Of a stretch of DNA of 14,400 nucleotides, positions 1 through 7,026 are shown in pieces (position 1 is the first letter of the stretch; each line of letters opens with the position of its first letter). The notes beneath the pieces were generated by a model that worked only from the letters and a program-made list of their open reading frames with translations, was not told the origin of the DNA and made no database searches. Origin of the DNA: Bordetella parapertussis (GTDB lineage: Bacteria > Pseudomonadota > Gammaproteobacteria > Burkholderiales > SG8-41); contig CAMBSS010000114.1 of assembly GCA_945870465.1 (NCBI GenBank), forward strand, positions 1-14,400, read 5' to 3'. The translations under genes and the position numbers were made by a program.

Positions 1-577
1 AGCAGCGCGTGAGTTCGACCATGTCGCGATGGCTGATCCAGGTCGCGAGCTGGCGTGCATCGCCGGGCCGCGCGCGAAACGAGCCTATGCGCAGGCACGC
101 CACTTCCAGCCCGTACTTGTCGGCGTACATGCGGCCCAGCGCTTCGCCATACGCTTTGCTGACACCGTAACGGCTGTCGGGACGCTCGGGCTCCGTGATG
201 CCCACCGGCTGTGTCGCGCGGTAATAACCGATGACGTGATTCGAGCTCGCGAAAATTACCCGCTTCACACCCGCGATACGCGCCGCCTCAAACAGGTTAT
301 AAGTGCCAACGATGTTGTTGGGCAGTATTGCTTCCCACGCGCCCTCGCGCGGCACGCCCGCCAGATGCACGATGCAGTCCATGCCGCGCGCTGACTGCTG
401 CAAGGCCGTAGTGTCGGCGAGGTCCGCGGTGACGCACTCCTCGCCCGCACGCGCCGCCGCCTGCGGCTTGATATCGAGCAAACGCAGCGAGCGGCGGCCA
501 TCGTACAACCCGGCGCGCAGCACGCTGCCGATTTCGCCGGCCGCGCCGGTGATCAGGATGCGCGGGTTGTCCGTCAT
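1..577 (-). CDS. NAD-dependent epimerase/dehydratase (SDR), uronate dehydrogenase-like, partial
   Basis: The first 192 residues are present and the gene runs off the window at base 1. An extended-SDR nucleotide-binding loop G11-AA-G14-EI-G17 follows the first beta strand. An acidic residue ends strand 2 (LLDI, D35), AD-L follows at 51-53, and the catalytic pair is Y137-GVS-K141 in SRYGVSKAYGE. The FASSNH segment (109-114) and the HLAGV segment (71-75) resemble uronate dehydrogenase (Udh), which oxidises galacturonate or glucuronate with NAD+ to the aldaro-lactone; this resemblance is from memory. The ATG overlaps the TGA of the upstream dehydrogenase (ATGA, 4 bases), so translation is probably coupled. 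Together with the dehydrogenase and the binding proteins it suggests sugar-acid or hydroxy-acid catabolism, which is inference. It could also be a generic NAD-dependent epimerase. SDR fold is secure; substrate is not. Confidence 0.87.
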   Translation of the reverse strand, partial: MTDNPRILITGAAGEIGSVLRAGLYDGRRSLRLLDIKPQAAARAGEECVTADLADTTALQQSARGMDCIVHLAGVPREGAWEAILPNNIVGTYNLFEAARIAGVKRVIFASSNHVIGYYRATQPVGITEPERPDSRYGVSKAYGEALGRMYADKYGLEVACLRIGSFRARPGDARQLATWISHRDMVELTRC

Positions 578-1647
578 GCGGGCTTGGAGGGGACGAACGG
601 CAGTTTCGACTCCAGCCTGCACTCGCGCGCGATGCGCGCCAGATCGGCGAGCGTGTCGTCGGGCAGCACGAGGCCGTCGCGCCGATTGGAAAGGTTGTTA
701 TTGGCTTCGATCTCACCCGGGTAAAACACCTCGTCGTGCCCTTTGGCCAGCGGCACCGACTTCAGCTCTGCAATGTACTCCTCCATCCGCGCATTGAACT
801 GCGCCAGCGGCTGGAAGGCTTCGATATTAATAGCGATCATGAAGTGGCCGCAGTTGCTTTTCTCGGCGGTCTTGTACGGGCTGTGCACCTGCGACAGAAA
901 ACCGCTGCCGGTCAGGACCCCTGACAGCACGTCGACCATCATCGCGATCGCATAGCCCTTGTGCCCTGCCATCGGCAGGATGATGCCTTCGATCGCGGCC
1001 TGCGGGTCGGTGGTCGGCGCGCCGTCGGCATCGAGGGCCCAGCCTTCGGGAATGGGCTGGCGCTTGTTGCGCGCGAGATAAATCTTGCCGCGCGCAACGC
1101 CGGTGTTCGCCATGTCCATCAAGAACGGCGGGTGTTTCCCGGCCGGCGTCGCCACCGAAAACGGATTGGTGCCGATGATTTTCTTGCGCCCGCCCCACGG
1201 CGCCATCGCCGGCCCGCCGTTGCTGGTGAGAAACATCGCGCAACCGTCGAGCGCGCCCATGCGCGTGTAATACATGCAAGTGCCGAAATGGTTCGACATG
1301 CGCACCCCGACCGCGCCCAGCCCATGCGCCTTCGCGCGCTTGACCGCTTCGCGCGTAGCCAGCTCCGTCACCACGTGGCCGACGCCATCATGGCCGTCGA
1401 TCACGGCTACGGTACCCGCGTCGATCACGAACTCGGGCTTGGTCACCGGTTTCATCACGCCGTTCCGGATGCGGTCGAGATACCAGCCGAGACGCAGCAC
1501 GCCGTGCGACTGATGCCCCCACAAATCGGCCTGCACCAGGGTATCCGCAACAAGGCGCGCGTCGGCCGCGGGCATACCCGCCCCGGCGTAGACGGCCGCC
1601 GCGAAATCAATCAGATCGTTTGCATCGACACGCAGCGGAACTGGCAT
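574..1647 (-). CDS. Ldh2/malate dehydrogenase-type NAD(P)-dependent oxidoreductase
   Basis: This 357-residue protein belongs to the malate/L-lactate dehydrogenase 2 family (YiaK/AllD/ComC type), cytoplasmic enzymes that reduce or oxidise 2-hydroxy/2-keto acids with NAD(P)H. Family landmarks are GHQSHGVLRL (44-53, including H48 and R52), MSNHFG (117-122, with H120 as the probable catalytic base), GTNPFS (159-164), FLMDMA (175-180) and GHKGYA (228-233). Length matches the family. I chose the ATG at 1647 because the family's usual start (a few residues before DLIDFAAAVYAG) fits it; a longer reading from 1719 would only add residues encoded inside the upstream Bug gene. The Bug gene ends one base before this ATG, and the SDR start overlaps its stop, so the three genes very likely form one translationally coupled unit. 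Exact substrate is unknown; ureidoglycolate, 2,3-diketogulonate, malate and sulfolactate are all handled by relatives. Confidence 0.93.
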   Translation of the reverse strand: MPVPLRVDANDLIDFAAAVYAGAGMPAADARLVADTLVQADLWGHQSHGVLRLGWYLDRIRNGVMKPVTKPEFVIDAGTVAVIDGHDGVGHVVTELATREAVKRAKAHGLGAVGVRMSNHFGTCMYYTRMGALDGCAMFLTSNGGPAMAPWGGRKKIIGTNPFSVATPAGKHPPFLMDMANTGVARGKIYLARNKRQPIPEGWALDADGAPTTDPQAAIEGIILPMAGHKGYAIAMMVDVLSGVLTGSGFLSQVHSPYKTAEKSNCGHFMIAINIEAFQPLAQFNARMEEYIAELKSVPLAKGHDEVFYPGEIEANNNLSNRRDGLVLPDDTLADLARIARECRLESKLPFVPSKPA

Positions 1648-1648
1648 G

Positions 1649-2614
1649 TCAGTCGATCCGCAAGTTGAGCGATTTAATGACCTTGCCCCACTTGTCGGCT
1701 TCGCTTCTGACGAAGGCATCCAGCTGCTCGGGTGTACTGCCGATCGTCTCCGCGCTCATCAGCCGCAACTTTTCGCTTACGTCCGGCAGCTTGACGATGC
1801 GCGCCAGTTCTCTGCTCAACTTCGCGACTATGGCCTTGGGCGTACCGGCCGGTGCGTGTATCGCGTACCACGAACTCGAATCGTAATCGGGTAGCCCGCT
1901 TTCGGCGAAAGTCGGCACGTCGGGCAGATCGGGCCAGCGGCGCTTGCCGGTAATCGCAATGCCGCGCATCTTGCCTGAGCGCACGTGCGGCGTGGCAGAA
2001 GCCGCGGTATCTATGATCATCGTGATCTGTCCCGCCATGACGTCGACCAGGGCCGGGCCGCTGCCTTTATACGGGACGTGCACCATCTGGATGCCGGTCT
2101 TCTCGGTAAAGATCGCCATCGACAAATGCGGCGGCGTGCCGTTGCCGCCGGACGCATAGGTCAGCTTGCCGGGACTTGCCTTCGCGGCGTTGATGACATC
2201 CTGCACCGACTTGAACGGCAGACTGGAACTCGCCGCCATCATCATCGGCGTGGTCGCGAGCAGCGTCACCCCCGCAAAGTCCTTGATCGGATCGTAGCCG
2301 GGATTGGAATAGAGCTGCGGCGCCATCGCATGCGAAGCAACCGACGACATCACGATGGTATAACCATCGGGTGCGGCACGCGCCGCCAGCGTGGTGCCTA
2401 TGGTCGTTCCAGCACCAGGCCGGTTGTCGATGATCAGCTGCTGCCCCCAGCTTTCGCTGATTTTCGGCGCCAGCAGGCGCGAGATCGTGTCGTTGCCGCC
2501 GCCCGGCGGATACGGCACGATCAGTCGTATCGACTTGTTCGGAAAATCGGCGGCCGTGACAGTAACAGCCACCACAGCCAACGCACCCAGCACAGCTCTC
2601 ATTGCAGTTTTCAT
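1649..2614 (-). CDS. Bug-family (TctC-like) periplasmic solute-binding protein 1
   Basis: A 321-residue tripartite tricarboxylate transporter substrate-binding protein. It has a Sec signal peptide (KT at 2-3, hydrophobic 8-20, probable cleavage after TAA near 22), then PNKSIRLIVPYPPGGGNDT (25-43), whose glycine-rich loop and Asp (D42) line the ligand site in characterised Bug proteins. WGQQLIIDNRPGAG (56-69) and APDGYT (81-86) follow, then VPYKGSGPALVDVMAGQIT, LPDVPTFAESG and a C-terminal KWGKVIKSLNLRID. Length is normal. The ATG at 2614 is preferred over an in-frame ATG at 2632 because AAGGAG lies about 7 nt upstream of it. Proteins of this family capture small carboxylates (dicarboxylates, amino acids, nicotinate); the ligand cannot be read here. 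Downstream neighbours are the Ldh2 dehydrogenase and SDR, so the ligand may be their substrate (inference). Confidence 0.95.
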   Translation of the reverse strand: MKTAMRAVLGALAVVAVTVTAADFPNKSIRLIVPYPPGGGNDTISRLLAPKISESWGQQLIIDNRPGAGTTIGTTLAARAAPDGYTIVMSSVASHAMAPQLYSNPGYDPIKDFAGVTLLATTPMMMAASSSLPFKSVQDVINAAKASPGKLTYASGGNGTPPHLSMAIFTEKTGIQMVHVPYKGSGPALVDVMAGQITMIIDTAASATPHVRSGKMRGIAITGKRRWPDLPDVPTFAESGLPDYDSSSWYAIHAPAGTPKAIVAKLSRELARIVKLPDVSEKLRLMSAETIGSTPEQLDAFVRSEADKWGKVIKSLNLRID

Positions 2615-2637
2615 GGTTTTCTCCTTGTTCATTTTTT

Positions 2638-3024
2638 TCAGTCGACCCTGATGCCCGACGACTGGATGATTTTTGCGTAGAGCGCGCTTTCCCTGCGCAC
2701 AAACGCCGCCAGTTGTTCCAGCGAACCGGCCACCAATTCGGCGCCCTGGTCGCCGCAGCGCTCGCGGATGTCCGACCGCGCAAGCACGCTGGTGATATCG
2801 GCGTGCAGTTTGGCGACGACTTCTTTCGGCGATTTCGCCGGCGCGTAAAGCCCGTACCAGCCACCGATCTGCGCGCCGTGGATGCCAAGTTGATCGAGTG
2901 TCGGCAGGTCCGGCAGCACGCACGAACGCTTCTCGCCCATCTGGGCAATGCCACGCAACCTGCCCTGCTGAATAGGCGGCGCCATCGCGATGGTGTTCTT
3001 GATGTTCGGTGCGCGCGCTGCCAT
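2638..3024 (-). pseudogene. C-terminal remnant of a Bug-family solute-binding protein (Bug 2)
   Basis: 128 codons match only the last part of a Bug protein: IQQGRLRGIAQMGEKRS, LPDLPTLDQLGI, GGWYGLYAPAKSPKEVVAKL, then LEQLAAFVRRESALYAKI and a terminal SSGIRVD. The signal peptide, the glycine-rich ligand loop and the DNRPGAG segment, roughly 200 residues, are absent, and the upstream spacer does not encode them in any frame. The ATG at 3024 has an SD-like AGAGAGG about 7 nt upstream, so the remnant may still be translated, but half a two-lobed binding protein cannot bind ligand in the usual way. The open frame continues to 3189, but that extension shows no Bug similarity. It ends 5 bases before the alternative start of Bug 1, so the whole may be a deletion scar of a duplicated gene. 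An alternative is an assembly join, since Bug genes are highly repeated. Confidence 0.78.
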
Positions 3025-3140
3025 GGCATCCTCTCTTTGAAACCGGTTTTTTTTGGAAGGAGTTGGAACGGGATGCGTGAGCGAGCCTGAGAAGGAGAAT
3101 ATTACTAGAACCCATCTCAAAAACATAACACCAAAAAGCA

Positions 3141-3243
3141 ACCGCCGATCACCGCGGATGAACGCAGATAAGCACAACGGACTTGACATTGGTTGGGGCC
3201 AAGCCTGGAATTATGTCGGCGTTAATCGGCGTCTATCGGCGCT
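3141..3243. repeat. REPIN-like pair of inverted 10-bp-period repeats, copy A
   Basis: The left arm (3141-3171) holds three 10-bp units of the type GCCGATnAnC, some degraded. The right arm (3211-3243) holds three units of the complementary type GTnnATCGGC. About 40 bp of unrelated sequence separate them. The arms could form a long imperfect hairpin. The same architecture recurs at 5899-6035. It lies between the terminator at 3293-3320 and the Bug remnant, in a roughly 270-bp stretch (3025-3292) with no other gene. Confidence 0.7.
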
Positions 3244-3292
3244 TCCAAATTGTTTTTAGAGACTGCTTCTGGTTCTTCCCGACCAACGGCGC

Positions 3293-3320
3293 AAAAAAAC
3301 CCCGCACGCGGCGGGGGTTT
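3293..3320 (-). terminator. Rho-independent terminator after the FecR-like gene
   Basis: Read on the minus strand, a run of five C pairs with a run of G across a short GC-rich loop (ACCCCCGCCGCGTGCGGGGT), followed directly by seven T. It lies about 35 bases past the stop of the broken FecR-like gene, so it should end a transcript arriving from the Bug 3 side and separate it from the Bug 1/Ldh2/SDR unit. Confidence 0.85.
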
Positions 3321-3354
3321 ATTTCTCCTGAGGAGACAAGGGGCGCTTACCGCA

Positions 3355-3717
3355 CTACGTCGCAACGGCCGTGCGCAGTCCGCCTCGCAGCAGGTGGAAG
3401 AACGCGTTGTCGGCGTTCGGCTGATCCTTGTTGAACGCATAAGCCTCGACTTTCATCCGCGTGTTGGGGCGCATGGTCATCGTGCTGCCGTCGGTGAAGC
3501 CGAGTTGGCCATAACTGTCGGCCTGCGTGGTAACGGTATCGCCAGCATTGACTTCCGATCCGCGCGCCAGAATACGAAGCGTGCCGTCCGGCCGCTGCGC
3601 GGACAGCGTGCCGCTCAAATGCACGACCTGCCCGACGCCGTCCGCGAGCGCCGCGCCGCCGAATCACGAGAGCAGCAGGCCCAACATGCCAGAGAGACAA
3701 TTTCGCTGAGTCGCCAT
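3355..3717 (-). pseudogene. FecR-domain secreted protein, broken by an in-frame stop
   Basis: The ATG at 3717 has GGGAG 7 nt upstream and begins a signal-peptide-like reading MATQRNCLSGMLGLLLS. A TGA then occurs at codon 18 (3666-3664), and the same frame continues FGGAALADGVGQVVHLSGTL into a clear FecR-like domain: RILARGSEVNAGDTVTTQ, GQLGFTDGSTMTMRPNTRM and FFHLLRGGLRTA. FecR domains usually continue past LLRGGLRT to a TPTATIGIRGT-like segment, but here a TAG follows AVAT, so the C-terminus is missing too. Reading resumes only at a Met at 3624, inside the domain and without a signal peptide. The TGA may be a true mutation or a sequencing error; with the missing C-terminus, decay is more likely. 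Its terminator is intact. FecR domains in secreted proteins bind or scaffold at the envelope; no function is claimed here. Confidence 0.75.
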
Positions 3718-3792
3718 GAAGAAACTCCCTGATGTTGACGGCATAAATTTACAATTTTTACCGCCTGCCGAGCAGGGAAGCAATCACGTCGC

Positions 3793-4761
3793 TTACTCGG
3801 CCCTGATGCCGGCCGCCTTGACGACCTTGCCCCACTTTTCGATTTCGGACTTGATGTATGCGCCGAATTCCGCCGGCGTGCCGCCGACCGGCTCGAACCC
3901 CTGCAGCAGCAGCTTGTCGCGGGTTTCGGCCACGCCGAGAATTTTTACGATTTCGCCGTGCAGTTTCGTGACTATGGGGCGCGGCGTACGCGCCGGCGCG
4001 AGCACGCCATACCAGGTCGAGGCTTCATAACCTTTGAGCGTTTCGCCTATGGTCGGCAGTTCGGGCATCGCCTGCGAACGTTTGGCGCTGGTGACCGCGA
4101 CCGCGCGTAATTTGCCTGATCGCACATGCGGCATCGCCGCCGGCATCGTTGCGAACATCAGCTGCATCTGCCCGCCGAGCAAATCCGTCAGTGCGGGGCC
4201 GCCGCCTTTGTACGGGATGTGCACCATCTTGACTCCGGCAATGCTGTCAAGCAATTCACCGGCGAGGTGCGATGAACTGCCAAGGCCAGCAGATGGATAG
4301 TTAAGCGTACCGGGCTTGGCCTTGGCCAGCGCGATCAGGTCGCTGACGGTCTTCACCGCCAGCGTGGGATGCACCACCAGTATGTTGGGCGTCGAAGCGA
4401 CCAGACTCACCGGCTCGAAATCCCTGACCGGGTCGTAGCCCAATTTGGCGTAAAGGCTGACGTTGATCGCGTTCGGCGCAACATTGCCCATCAATATCGT
4501 GTAACCGTCGGGCGCGGACTTGGCCGCGATCTCGCTGCCGATACTGCCCGCAGCCCCCCCTCGGTTATCGATGACGACCGTCTGCGCGAAGTCTTCCGAC
4601 ATTTTTTGCGCCATCATACGGCCGACGATGTCGGTGCCGCCGCCAGGCGGGTAAGCGACGATCATCCTTATTGGCTTCGTGGGATACGACTGCGCGAAAG
4701 CGGAACTGCAGCCGCAGAGCGCCAGGACCGCGAAGACGCTTTTGACTTTCACTTCTCTCAC
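3793..4761 (-). CDS. Bug-family (TctC-like) periplasmic solute-binding protein 3
   Basis: A 322-residue Bug protein. The signal peptide hydrophobic stretch is VFAVLALCGC, with probable cleavage after AFA (23). The ligand loop is IRMIVAYPPGGGTDIVGR (31-48), followed by VIDNRGGAAG, APDGYTILMG, VHIPYKGGGPALTDLLGGQ, MPELPTIGETLKGY and a C-terminal KWGKVVKAAGIRAE. The start is GTG: either 4761 or an in-frame GTG at 4752 that gives a tidier signal peptide (MKVKSVFAV). A purine-rich GAGAGG run lies upstream of both, so the choice is open. The gene begins 20 bases past the stop of the Gfo/Idh/MocA gene, so the two are probably co-transcribed. Ligand unknown; family members take small carboxylates. 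Confidence 0.94.
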   Translation of the reverse strand: MREVKVKSVFAVLALCGCSSAFAQSYPTKPIRMIVAYPPGGGTDIVGRMMAQKMSEDFAQTVVIDNRGGAAGSIGSEIAAKSAPDGYTILMGNVAPNAINVSLYAKLGYDPVRDFEPVSLVASTPNILVVHPTLAVKTVSDLIALAKAKPGTLNYPSAGLGSSSHLAGELLDSIAGVKMVHIPYKGGGPALTDLLGGQMQLMFATMPAAMPHVRSGKLRAVAVTSAKRSQAMPELPTIGETLKGYEASTWYGVLAPARTPRPIVTKLHGEIVKILGVAETRDKLLLQGFEPVGGTPAEFGAYIKSEIEKWGKVVKAAGIRAE

Positions 4762-4781
4762 CTCTCTCCTCTCGCCTCTCG

Positions 4782-5864
4782 CTATTGCGTCAGCGGCAGC
4801 TTGACGGTCTTGCCGCTCGCAGCGGCGAGTTGTATCGCCAAAGTCACTTCAAGATTGCAGCGCGCATCCTGTGCGGTCGCATGCACGCAGGGTTTTCCTG
4901 TCGCGAGATGGTCGAGCCAGGCGCGCGTCTCGTTCGCTATCGGTCCCCAGAAATCGCCGAGCGCCCAGTCACCGGGCGTGCCGCTGGACAGGAACACCAT
5001 GTTGACGTTGTGGTCCGGCAGGTACACATGCGGCACCCCCTTGTTGCTGTACATGAGCTGATCGGTGTGGTCATCGTCCAGGATGATCACGCCTTCGGTG
5101 CCGAGAATTTCCACGCGCGCTGCATGACCAAGCGCCGGGTATTTTTCCGGCAATGCATAGCTCACGCCCAGATTCACCACGGCGCCATCGGCATAAGTGA
5201 CAATAGACCAGTTAACGTCGTCGACGTCGTGGCCGGCGGCTTTGAGCACGCCTTTCTGTCCGCGCGCGTACACCTCGACCGGCGCGTTGCCTTCCAGCAG
5301 CCAGTTCATGAGGTCGACGTAATAGGTCAGCGCATCTACCACCGGAGTCGCTTCGGGATTGCGCTTCAGCATCGCCAGCGCCTGCGAACGCGAATTGAAC
5401 ACACGCGCAGCACCCCCGGTGATTTTGCCGACGCGGCCCTGGATGATCTGCTCTTTGGCGATGAGGTAACGGTCTTTGAAGCGCCGGCTGTAACCGACGC
5501 GCAAATTGGCTTTCGCCTTGGCTGCCGCCGCGATGATGCGATCGGCGTCGGCGATGTTGAGCGCAATCGGCTTCTCGACGAGCACCGCTTTGCCGACCTC
5601 GATTGCTTTCAACACCGGCGCCAGATGCTCGCCTTCGCTGGTCGAGACTATCACCGCGTTGACTTCCGGCCTCGCGATGATCTCGTCGTTATTCGCGGAC
5701 GAGAACTGCGCGCCGACTTCTTTTGCCAGCTTTTGCGCCGCGCCCAGATTGGTATCCGACACAGCGATGAAATTCACCGCCGGGTGCGTGGATGCGAGCT
5801 TCGCGCGCAGCGTGCCGATGCGGCCAGAGCCGACGACAGCGAGGCCGATTTGTTTGCGTTCGAT
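4782..5864 (-). CDS. Gfo/Idh/MocA-family NAD(P)-dependent oxidoreductase without a canonical start codon
   Basis: The Rossmann half begins IGLAVVGSGRIGTLRAK, with G12-S-G14-RI-G17 as the NAD(P) loop, followed by FIAVSDTN, STSEGEHLAPVLKAIEVGK and the family motif EKP (97-99, K98 catalytic). The C-terminal half has RVGYSRRF and VVDALTYYVDLMNWLLEG. Against inositol-dehydrogenase relatives the Asp (D177) is kept, but the position normally His is Tyr (Y181). The reading frame is open to 5868. No ATG, GTG or TTG precedes the Rossmann loop; the first is a GTG at 5777, which would delete the dinucleotide site. I place the start at ATC 5864 because AGAGAGG lies 6 nt upstream. In-frame ATG-ATG codons about 30 bases upstream run into TAA. 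It is either a rare ATC start, an ATG-to-ATC loss, or a sequence error. It precedes Bug 3 by 20 bases, so the two likely share a pathway. Length, about 360 residues, is normal. Confidence 0.82.
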   Translation of the reverse strand: MERKQIGLAVVGSGRIGTLRAKLASTHPAVNFIAVSDTNLGAAQKLAKEVGAQFSSANNDEIIARPEVNAVIVSTSEGEHLAPVLKAIEVGKAVLVEKPIALNIADADRIIAAAAKAKANLRVGYSRRFKDRYLIAKEQIIQGRVGKITGGAARVFNSRSQALAMLKRNPEATPVVDALTYYVDLMNWLLEGNAPVEVYARGQKGVLKAAGHDVDDVNWSIVTYADGAVVNLGVSYALPEKYPALGHAARVEILGTEGVIILDDDHTDQLMYSNKGVPHVYLPDHNVNMVFLSSGTPGDWALGDFWGPIANETRAWLDHLATGKPCVHATAQDARCNLEVTLAIQLAAASGKTVKLPLTQ

Positions 5865-5898
5865 GACTTACCTCTCTCTAGAGCGTGACATCATGCAA

Positions 5899-6035
5899 GC
5901 GCCGATGAACGCCGATAAACGCCGATAACATATAAAAAACAGGGAATGCAGACGATATATAGAGCGGACTGACCGATCTGGTCATGGTAACTCGTTCTTG
6001 ATCTTATCGGCGTCATCGGCGTTCATCGGCGGTTA
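5899..6035. repeat. REPIN-like pair of inverted 10-bp-period repeats, copy B
   Basis: The left arm (5899-5929) is three near-perfect units GCCGATGAAC, GCCGATAAAC and GCCGATAAC. The right arm (6003-6035) is the inverted form, three ATCGGC cores at 9- and 10-bp spacing ending in GGCGGTT. About 73 bp of AT-richer sequence lie between them. It fills the gap between Bug 4 and the Gfo/Idh/MocA gene. Copy A at 3141-3243 has the same plan but is more degraded. Confidence 0.8.
5970..5984. promoter_or_regulatory. Palindrome TGACC-N5-GGTCA, possible operator
   Basis: A perfect 5-bp inverted repeat sits between the two repeat arms of copy B, 106 to 120 bp upstream of the Gfo/Idh/MocA gene on its transcribed side. 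The size suits a dimeric repressor of the GntR or LysR kind, but no regulator gene is in the window and a match this short can occur by chance. Confidence 0.25.
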
Positions 6036-6043
6036 CAACTGGT

Positions 6044-7006
6044 TTAGTCGATCTTCAGATTGAGCGTCTTGATGACCTTGCCCCACTTCGCGGCTTCGGA
6101 CCTGATGTACTGTGCGAACTCCTCGGGACTGTCGCCGACCGGCTCGGCGCCCTGCGCGACCAGGCGCTCCTGGACATCCGGCAAATTAATGATGCGCGCG
6201 ATTTCCCGGTTTAGAGCCATCACCACATTGCGCGGCGTTTTCGCCGGCGCCGCAAAGCCAAACCAGCCGGCCGTCTCGAAACCCGGCACGCCGGCCTCCG
6301 CCACGGTCGGCAGCTCGGGCAACTGCGACGAGCGCTTCGCGGTGGTGACGGCGAGCGGGCGCAGCCTGCCGGCCTTGATTTGCGGTAACGCGGTAGGCAT
6401 GCCGTCGAACATCAGCTGCACCTGCCCGCTGATGATGTCGATATGCGCGAGCGGGCTCGATTTGTAGCCGATGTGCAGCATGTCCACGCCCGTCATCGAT
6501 TTGAACAGTTCGCCCGACAAATGCTGCGTCCCGCCGGCTCCCGCGGATCCAAAAATTAGCTTGCCCGGATTGGCCTTGCCGTGGGCGATCAGTTCCTTCA
6601 CCGATTTTGCGGGCAGCGACGGCGTCACTATCAGGACGTTGGTCGTTTTCACCATGTTCGTGATCGGCGCGAACGCCGTGTTGCTGTCGTACGGCATCTG
6701 CGAATAGAGACTTTGATTGATCGCGAGCACGCTCGCGGGGCCGAGCACGATGGTGTAGCCGTCCGGGAGCGCTTTCGCCACCAGATCGGTACCGATGTTG
6801 CCGCCCGCACCCGGCCGGTTGTCCACTATCACCTGCTGCCCCCAGCTCTCCGACATGCGCACCGCCACCGTGCGCGCAAGTATGTCGGTATTGCTGCCCG
6901 CGCCGAACGGCACCACCATGCGTATCGGTTTCACCGGAAACTGCGCGACGTCAGCCGCACCTGCAGCGCTGGCGATCAGCAATACACTTATAAATATGGT
7001 TCTCAT
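6044..7006 (-). CDS. Bug-family (TctC-like) periplasmic solute-binding protein 4
   Basis: A 320-residue Bug protein starting at ATG 7006, with a strong AGGAGG 5 nt upstream. The signal peptide is MRTIFISVLLIASAAGA, cleaving near 17-18. The ligand loop reads IRMVVPFGAGSNTDILAR (28-45), one residue longer than in Bug 1 and 3 because of GAGSNTD in place of GGGND. Then come WGQQVIVDNRPGAGGNIG, LPDGYTIVLG, MTGVDMLHIGYKSSPLAH, LPELPTVAEAGVPG, FGFAAPAKTPRNVV and a C-terminal KWGKVIKTLNLKID. The last segment and the DNRPGAG region are close to Bug 1, which suggests a fairly recent paralogue. It lies 20 bases downstream of Bug 5 and is probably co-transcribed with it. The GYKSSP segment replaces the usual PYKGxGP, so its ligand may differ (inference). 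Confidence 0.95.
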   Translation of the reverse strand: MRTIFISVLLIASAAGAADVAQFPVKPIRMVVPFGAGSNTDILARTVAVRMSESWGQQVIVDNRPGAGGNIGTDLVAKALPDGYTIVLGPASVLAINQSLYSQMPYDSNTAFAPITNMVKTTNVLIVTPSLPAKSVKELIAHGKANPGKLIFGSAGAGGTQHLSGELFKSMTGVDMLHIGYKSSPLAHIDIISGQVQLMFDGMPTALPQIKAGRLRPLAVTTAKRSSQLPELPTVAEAGVPGFETAGWFGFAAPAKTPRNVVMALNREIARIINLPDVQERLVAQGAEPVGDSPEEFAQYIRSEAAKWGKVIKTLNLKID

Positions 7007-7026
7007 CAACGCCTCCTGATTGCAGA

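Noticed and set aside
2067..3029. Long minus-strand open frame of 320 codons
   Set aside because: It overlaps Bug 1 in another frame and is full of Arg, Cys and His runs typical of a GC-rich shadow frame.
3141..3243. CRISPR array
   Set aside because: The 10-bp units are too short, directly tandem and inverted across the spacer; there are no regular spacers and no cas genes.
3664..3666. TGA in the FecR-like gene read as selenocysteine
   Set aside because: It lies in a signal peptide, no SECIS-like hairpin is evident downstream, and the family has no selenoproteins.
4785..5888. Plus-strand open frame of 367 codons
   Set aside because: Antisense shadow of the Gfo/Idh/MocA gene; its composition is dominated by Arg, His and Asp without any domain.
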